Below, piece by piece: positions 60,316-64,000 of a stretch of 64,000 nucleotides of DNA (positions are counted from its first letter, which is position 1; the number at the start of each line of letters is the position of its first letter). The translations under genes and the position numbers were made by a program. The notes under the pieces are model-generated. The model saw only the letters and a program-made list of their open reading frames with translations. It made no database searches and was not told the DNA's origin. Origin of the DNA: Ga0077536 sp035325705 (GTDB taxonomy: Bacteria > Pseudomonadota > Gammaproteobacteria > Ga0077536); assembly GCA_035325705.1 (NCBI GenBank), contig DAOKZI010000009.1:97081-161080 (forward strand), in the 5' to 3' direction.

Positions 60316-61026
60316 TCACGACACCACCTCGCGAACGGCGATGCCGCTGTTGCAGGAGACAGCTACAGCGCCGCGCGAATGCCGCACCCCTGTGGCAGAT
60401 CTGAATACTTCGGGCGGATCCGCCAGCCGTAACGGAGGTGAAACCGGCCCATGGCTGGCGGATCCGCCTGCTGGATCCGGGCTATTTTGGCCTTTTAGCT
60501 GGCGGATCCGAAGTGTCTTAGCAGGCAGATCCGCCAGCGGTATTTTGATCTCGACCCTCGGCGTTTTACCTGCGGATCCGCCAGCGTGGTCACGCTCCCA
60601 TACCCTCCACGCGTGGCTCGCTTCTTTCGTCGGCACTGCATTGTGGGGCACATCGTTCTGCGGCTCGTCGATTGGCGCGAGCGTTATTGCATAGCGAGCG
60701 CTGGTGCCGTTCTTGCCCCGAACCGCCGGCCTCGTAACCTCGAGGAAGCCGCGCTCGACAAGCGTACGCAGCGCGCCCGCGAGCACCCGCTCGTTGGTGA
60801 ATCCATCTTCACGCAGCAGTGAAAACGACGCGATCAACGACCCATTGTTCTTGCCGTTGTGCTGGCTCCATATCAGCAGTAGCAGCTTCATCGCGACCGG
60901 CGGCAGAGTTCGGAAGGCGCGCGATTTGTAGACCTCCTTGTAGATTCTGATGTGCGAAATCTTGGCCTTTGCTTCGCGGCCCTTCGCTTTAAGGAAAGCG
61001 TTGAGGCCCTTGTTCCTGGCGGCCAT
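60316..61026 (-). CDS. O-like replication initiator with iterons in its gene, 236 aa
   Basis: N-terminal winged-helix part (about 25-115): ISHIRIYKEVYKSRAFRTLPPVAM followed by IWSQHNGKNNGSLIASFSLLREDGFTNERVLAGALRTLVERGFLEV. Residues about 148-205 are encoded by DNA made of repeats of a GGATCC-centred palindrome, which forces the repeated peptides GGSA/LADPP. A DNA-binding initiator whose own gene carries the iterons is the plan of lambda O. ATG 61026, 6 bases after the previous stop. Confidence 0.7.
   Translation of the reverse strand: MAARNKGLNAFLKAKGREAKAKISHIRIYKEVYKSRAFRTLPPVAMKLLLLIWSQHNGKNNGSLIASFSLLREDGFTNERVLAGALRTLVERGFLEVTRPAVRGKNGTSARYAITLAPIDEPQNDVPHNAVPTKEASHAWRVWERDHAGGSAGKTPRVEIKIPLADLPAKTLRIRQLKGQNSPDPAGGSASHGPVSPPLRLADPPEVFRSATGVRHSRGAVAVSCNSGIAVREVVS
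60413..60585. other. Palindromic iterons, candidate replication origin
   Basis: Five main copies of the palindrome CTGGCGGATCCGCCAG, whole or partial, centred on GGATCC (or AGATCC) at 60416, 60460, 60504, 60527 and 60574, with a sixth weak copy at 60473. Centre spacings are 44, 44, 23 and 47 bases, near multiples of two helical turns. T-rich stretches (CTATTTTGGCCTTTTAG, TATTTTGATC) lie between them, unusual in this GC-rich DNA. Confidence 0.7.
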
Positions 61027-61032
61027 CGGGCG

Positions 61033-61332
61033 TCACATGATCGAGTAGCGCTTAGTGGCCGCCACAGGCCGCACGGTCTCGGCGCGAGCGATACCGCGCT
61101 TCTGCAGCCTGGTCAGTGCATGGGACGCCTGACCGAGTCCGATGCCCGCCAGTGCGGCGATCTCATCCCTGCGCATTCGTGCAGACGACCCGTGCTCGTC
61201 GACCTCCGCGCAGAGCACGGTGTACACCTTCGCTTCGTGCAGCGTGACATCGGGCGCTAGGATCAGCTCGTGCAGCAGGCGCCAGTGCGCGCCCTGCGCA
61301 GGACGAGCCGACCGGGTGCGGGGTGCGTTCAT
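61033..61332 (-). CDS. Small winged-helix protein of the replication module, 99 aa
   Basis: HWRLLHELILAPDVTLHEAKVYTVL, then RRDEIAALAGIGLGQASHALTRLQKRGIARAE form a typical winged-helix DNA-binding fold. ATG 61332 overlaps the preceding stop (ATGA). It sits right before the O-like initiator, so it may assist replication or control the early genes. Confidence 0.65.
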   Translation of the reverse strand: MNAPRTRSARPAQGAHWRLLHELILAPDVTLHEAKVYTVLCAEVDEHGSSARMRRDEIAALAGIGLGQASHALTRLQKRGIARAETVRPVAATKRYSIM

Positions 61333-61559
61333 GCCGCCGCCTCGCTGGCCTCGCGTGCGGCGGCAGCCCAGCGCCAGATCGAGCCACGGGCTACGCCGTA
61401 GCGCTCGGCGACCTGTTGATCGCGGAGGAACTGCTCGGCACCCACGGACACGGCAGCCGGATCAGTGCCGGCGCGCGCAGCCTCGTAGCGGAGGAGATCG
61501 GAGAGACGCCAGCGAACCGTCGATTCGCCGAGCTGAACGGGCTGAGGGAATTTGATCAT
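61329..61559 (-). CDS. AlpA-like DNA-binding protein with swapped halves, 76 aa
   Basis: ATG 61559. AlpA/excisionase proteins normally run HTH first (RDxxVAERYGVxRxxIWRW) and wing second (FPxPVxLGxxxVRWRxSDL). Here the wing-like half comes first (FPQPVQLGESTVRWRLSDLL) and the HTH half second (FLRDQQVAERYGVARGSIWRW). Both halves are well conserved. It should act as regulator or excisionase. DNA upstream does not hold another HTH half. Confidence 0.6.
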   Translation of the reverse strand: MIKFPQPVQLGESTVRWRLSDLLRYEAARAGTDPAAVSVGAEQFLRDQQVAERYGVARGSIWRWAAAAREASEAAA

Positions 61560-61637
61560 GGGCGTGTCCTAACTCGCCGCGCCGTGGTCGACGCTGTCGC
61601 GTTAGGTACGCCATCTTATGCACGGCCGCTGACTCGG

Positions 61638-62219
61638 CTAGGGACAAATTTCCGGATCTGTCCCCGTTTCGCCTGTAGTGCTCTTCTTGGACTTTCGGTT
61701 CCTGATGCGTCCCCTGAGCCTTTCGTAAAGGGATTCTGGATCGCCCCGGTGAATCGACGCGAAGAGCTTTAGAGCGGGAGTCTTCTTCATCTCGCCCCAC
61801 CTCATAAGGAACTCGATCACTGGCTCGGTGACATCGTGGCCGCCGTGAATGCGATCGATAATTTCGGCTACTTCGGGGAGTGCGTCAGGATTCCAATTTG
61901 CGGCCGAAAGAAGCAGCCTGTTGGTATCCGCCGCCGGTGCCATCTGCTGAAACGATTCCACCATGTCGTCTAAGTCGCAGCCGCTCAATGCCAGCCGACG
62001 ATCGCGCGCGATTATCGAAAGGATCTTATTCGCTGCATGAGCGTCGAAAGTTACGTCGGCGCCTTGTGCCTCTCGGAAGAAACGACCGAGCTCCATCTCA
62101 AGCTCCCACAGATCGCGTGCCTCTTCGATCAAGCTCTTCGAACGGCGGTACCCGCCCTGACCACCAGCTACTGCCGTCTTTGCATCCTCCGCAATCTGTT
62201 CAAGGTCTTGGGGATTCAC
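61638..62219 (-). CDS. Hypothetical protein downstream of the integrase, 193 aa
   Basis: GTG 62219 overlaps the integrase stop (GTGA), so it is co-translated with the integrase. Helical, soluble, with a basic C-terminus (RLRGRIRNRKSKKS). GC is a little lower than in the flanks. Not recognised; it may assist recombination. Confidence 0.6.
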   Translation of the reverse strand: MNPQDLEQIAEDAKTAVAGGQGGYRRSKSLIEEARDLWELEMELGRFFREAQGADVTFDAHAANKILSIIARDRRLALSGCDLDDMVESFQQMAPAADTNRLLLSAANWNPDALPEVAEIIDRIHGGHDVTEPVIEFLMRWGEMKKTPALKLFASIHRGDPESLYERLRGRIRNRKSKKSTTGETGTDPEICP

Positions 62220-63448
62220 GCCCGCGCCCTCATTGGCACAACGTCACCCGCGGCCGCCGGCGGCTTCCGAATGAAGCGCGCCCATTCGGCCATCAGCTTG
62301 CGTCGCTTTTCGAACAGGTCGCCGCGGCGATAGGCGCGCTCGACGTCGTTGCTGATCGTGTGCGCCAACGCCATCTCAGCGACTTCGCGCGGGTAGTTCG
62401 TATGCTCGGCGCACCAGTCGCGGAACGTCGAACGAAATCCATGCGGTACGGCGTCGACCTCCATGCGCTGCATGACCGCGAGCAGCGCCATGTCCGACAG
62501 CTTGCCGCCCCTCGGCGCCGTGAATACGTACGACGAATCCTGCATCCGCGGCAGCGCTTCCAGCAGCGCAACGGCATCGGCGGACAGCGGGACGCGATGA
62601 TCCTTCCCCGCCTTCATGCGAGCGCCCGGCACGGTCCACAGCTTGGCCTCGATGTCGATCTCGTCCCACGTCGCGCCGCGTGCCTCGCCGCTCCGTGCGG
62701 CGGTCAGGATCGCGAATTCGAGACAGCGCGCAGCCATGCCCGCGCGCTCGCGCAGGGCATTCATGAACGCGTACATGCCCGGGACCGGCAGCGCGCGGTG
62801 GTGCTCCACCTTCGACACCTTTCCGGGCTTCGGTAGCACGGCGTCGAGGTGGCCTTTCCAGCGCGCCGGATTCTCCCCGGTGCGCTTGCCGCGAACCGTG
62901 GCCCAAGCGATCACCTGCTCCATGCGCTGGCGCAGGCGGGTCGCCGTTTCCGTTTTCGTCTCCCAGATCGGTTCGAGGATCTTCACGACGTGCGACAGAT
63001 CGACTTGGTCGATCGGCAGTTTCCCGATCACCGGATTGGCATAGGTCTCGATCGTCGAAAGCCACTGAGCCGCGTGCTTGGGGTTGCGGAACTCTTTCGA
63101 CTTGCTGGCGTGGCACTCGCGCGCGGCTTGCTCGAACGTGATGCTGACGGCCTGCGACGCGACCAGGGCGGCTCTGGCAGCCTTTCGCGTGGCTACCGGG
63201 TCAGTGCCGGCCCGGATCTGTTCTCGCGCCTCTCGTGCCCTCTCACGTGCCGTCTGCAGGGGGATATCCGGAAACCCTCCCAATCCGACGTCGCGCCGCT
63301 TGCTGCCGATGACGACGCGCAGCACCCACGAGCGGGCGCCCGTCGGCTTCACGCGCATCAGTAGCCCATCGACGCCGCCGACCGCGTGCAGCCCCTCAGG
63401 GAGCCGCCGCACTTCGACGGCAGACATCTCCCGCGCTTTGCGTGGCAT
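62216..63448 (-). CDS. int: Tyrosine-recombinase integrase (P4/DUF4102 type), 410 aa
   Basis: The N-terminal DUF4102 arm-binding domain (LPEGLHAVGGVDGLLMRVKPTG, then RRDVGLGGFPDIPLQTAR) is followed by a SAM-like core domain and the catalytic domain with R in LTAARSGEARGATWDEID, HxxR in PHGFRSTFRDW, H in MALAHTISND and Y in VERAYRRGDL. The set is complete, so the enzyme should be active. ATG 63448 has GGAGGG seven bases upstream. Integrases of this kind use tRNA 3' ends, as here. Confidence 0.95.
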   Translation of the reverse strand: MPRKAREMSAVEVRRLPEGLHAVGGVDGLLMRVKPTGARSWVLRVVIGSKRRDVGLGGFPDIPLQTARERAREAREQIRAGTDPVATRKAARAALVASQAVSITFEQAARECHASKSKEFRNPKHAAQWLSTIETYANPVIGKLPIDQVDLSHVVKILEPIWETKTETATRLRQRMEQVIAWATVRGKRTGENPARWKGHLDAVLPKPGKVSKVEHHRALPVPGMYAFMNALRERAGMAARCLEFAILTAARSGEARGATWDEIDIEAKLWTVPGARMKAGKDHRVPLSADAVALLEALPRMQDSSYVFTAPRGGKLSDMALLAVMQRMEVDAVPHGFRSTFRDWCAEHTNYPREVAEMALAHTISNDVERAYRRGDLFEKRRKLMAEWARFIRKPPAAAGDVVPMRARA

Positions 63449-63736
63449 GCAAAACCCTCCGCCATACTTCGCGATCCAACATGCGATCCCCAGCCTCTGT
63501 GCGCGCCGAACGGAATCGCGATCACCAAGGTTCGGATGCCGCGGATCGAGACCGAGATCTCGTCTTTCGTCCGCCGCGACCTCCGATCCAACATCGGAAC
63601 TCACATAGAGGAAACGCTTGCAAGCTACACCGCGTGACGCGGCGTTACAAGAAAATGCTATGACGACCGAGCAGAATGCAGATCAGGGGGAGGGAATGTG
63701 ACGACAGGTGACGGGTAGAAACATGGCGGAGGCTGT
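63449..63736. other. Attachment-proximal region between int and attR
   Basis: About 290 bases with no gene I can support. It should hold the integrase promoter and arm-type integrase sites, but I could not define these by eye. Confidence 0.45.
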
Positions 63737-63751
63737 CTCCCTCTCCGCCAC
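63737..63751 (+). other. attR core (15 bp)
   Basis: CTCCCTCTCCGCCAC, the same as the tRNA-Ser 3' end at 48744-48758. Sequence outside it (from 63752) is the chromosome that originally followed the tRNA. Confidence 0.85.
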
Positions 63752-64000
63752 CCCTCGATCCGCCGATAATGGCGCATTCTCGCCAGCTTCGAACTCCTCG
63801 TGCGCCGAGCCGTACTCCGGGCGGCGACGGCGAGGCGGTACCTGCGAAGCGCCCGCCCGGGGGCTTGTGCCCTGCTCGTTCGTCGGCGACGGCGCCTACG
63901 ATACGCCCGGCATGACGCAGGTCAGCGCAAACTCGTCGGCATCGATTAGGGAACTTCTGAATAAGTCCCTGATCTGATCTCGACATTCAGCACGTTTAGC
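63752..64000. other. Chromosomal flank right of the element
   Basis: No gene can be assigned. An ATG at 63912 opens a 21-codon frame (MTQVSANSSASI...) that runs into GGGAACTTCTGAATAAGTCC at about 63948-63967. That string looks like the terminal inverted repeat of an insertion sequence, so a gene may have been cut by an IS whose body lies beyond the window. Confidence 0.3.

Larger units (their letters stand above)
48744..63751. mobile_element. 15-kb phage-related integrated element in tRNA-Ser, satellite-like
   Basis: Bounded by a 15-bp direct repeat (48744-48758 and 63737-63751), the first copy being the tRNA 3' end. A tyrosine integrase lies at the distal end, transcribed inward. Nearly all genes run on the minus strand as one train from the integrase down to a terminator at 50876-50900. 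Phage modules are partial: Nu1-like small terminase, portal, tail chaperones and tape measure are present. I find no large terminase, capsid, tail tube or terminator, baseplate or fibre, lysis or repressor genes. Cargo (AlbA_2 protein, Panacea toxin-antitoxin) of lower GC lies at the tRNA end. Confidence 0.85.

Noticed and set aside
60413..60585. Iterons as members of the chromosome-wide dispersed repeats
   Set aside because: The core (GGCGGATCCGCC) differs from the CCCGGAT and GAGAACAC families and is seen only inside the initiator gene.
48744..63751. Interpretation as an intact, complete prophage
   Set aside because: No large terminase, major capsid, tail tube, fibre, lysis or repressor gene could be found on either strand.
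63645..63986. 113-codon minus-strand frame across attR
   Set aside because: It spans the recombination junction, has no ribosome site, and is arginine/glycine-rich with no recognisable features.

Overview
The window is a high-GC (roughly two-thirds G+C) chromosomal segment of a Gram-negative proteobacterium, most likely a gamma- or betaproteobacterium. The evidence is an mlaFEDCB outer-membrane lipid transport operon, an opgG/D-opgH glucan operon, OxyR with its C199/C208 redox pair, a DegP/Q protease, a QseBC-like two-component pair and a class I PHA synthase. I cannot name a genus from sequence alone.

Layout. 1-7.1 kb: end of an unidentified gene, a small hypothetical, an acyl-CoA ligase and acyl-CoA dehydrogenase (minus strand), homospermidine synthase interrupted by a 10-N assembly gap, then oxyR. 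7.1-14.4 kb: an integral membrane flippase-like protein, a FemAB/GNAT-like transferase, a histidine kinase paired with a receiver-PAS-GGDEF-EAL protein, and a 5'-truncated hicB remnant. 14.7-26.2 kb: a minus-strand cluster of seven genes that looks like a complete trans-envelope electron route. It holds a periplasmic pentaheme cytochrome, an outer-membrane beta-barrel, two paralogous cytochromes that each combine one CX4CH with four CXXCH sites, a FAD / double cyclic-nucleotide-binding / ferredoxin fusion, a membrane protein with two H-x13-H pairs as in ferric-reductase di-heme b proteins, and an FHA-domain decaheme protein. 26.4-29.6 kb: mlaFEDCB. 29.8-38 kb: opgH, opgG/D, a Do-like protease and a two-component system. 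38-48.4 kb: a DUF1003 protein, a class III aminotransferase, a Zn-ribbon NUDIX hydrolase, yidD, a CHCC zinc finger, gcvH, a membrane C13 peptidase, yhbY, lpd, phaC and an HDOD protein.

48.7-63.75 kb: a 15-kb integrated element inserted in the 3' end of tRNA-Ser(CGA), bounded by a 15-bp direct repeat and carrying a tyrosine integrase at the far end. It is phage-related but lacks recognisable large terminase, major capsid, tail tube, tail fibre, lysis and repressor genes. It keeps a Nu1-like small terminase, a second Nu1-like ORF without the HTH, a lambda-type portal, tail chaperones with a programmed -1 frameshift, and a tape measure, mostly in tightly overlapping reading frames. An O-like initiator gene contains its own palindromic iterons. 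A Panacea-type toxin-antitoxin pair and an AlbA_2 protein sit as cargo beside the tRNA. I read it as a phage satellite or a strongly reduced prophage.

Intergenic spaces throughout are occupied by two families of dispersed inverted repeats. In places they have run into genes: hicB has lost its 5' end to one, and the sensor kinase at 35960-37273 takes its stop codon from another.
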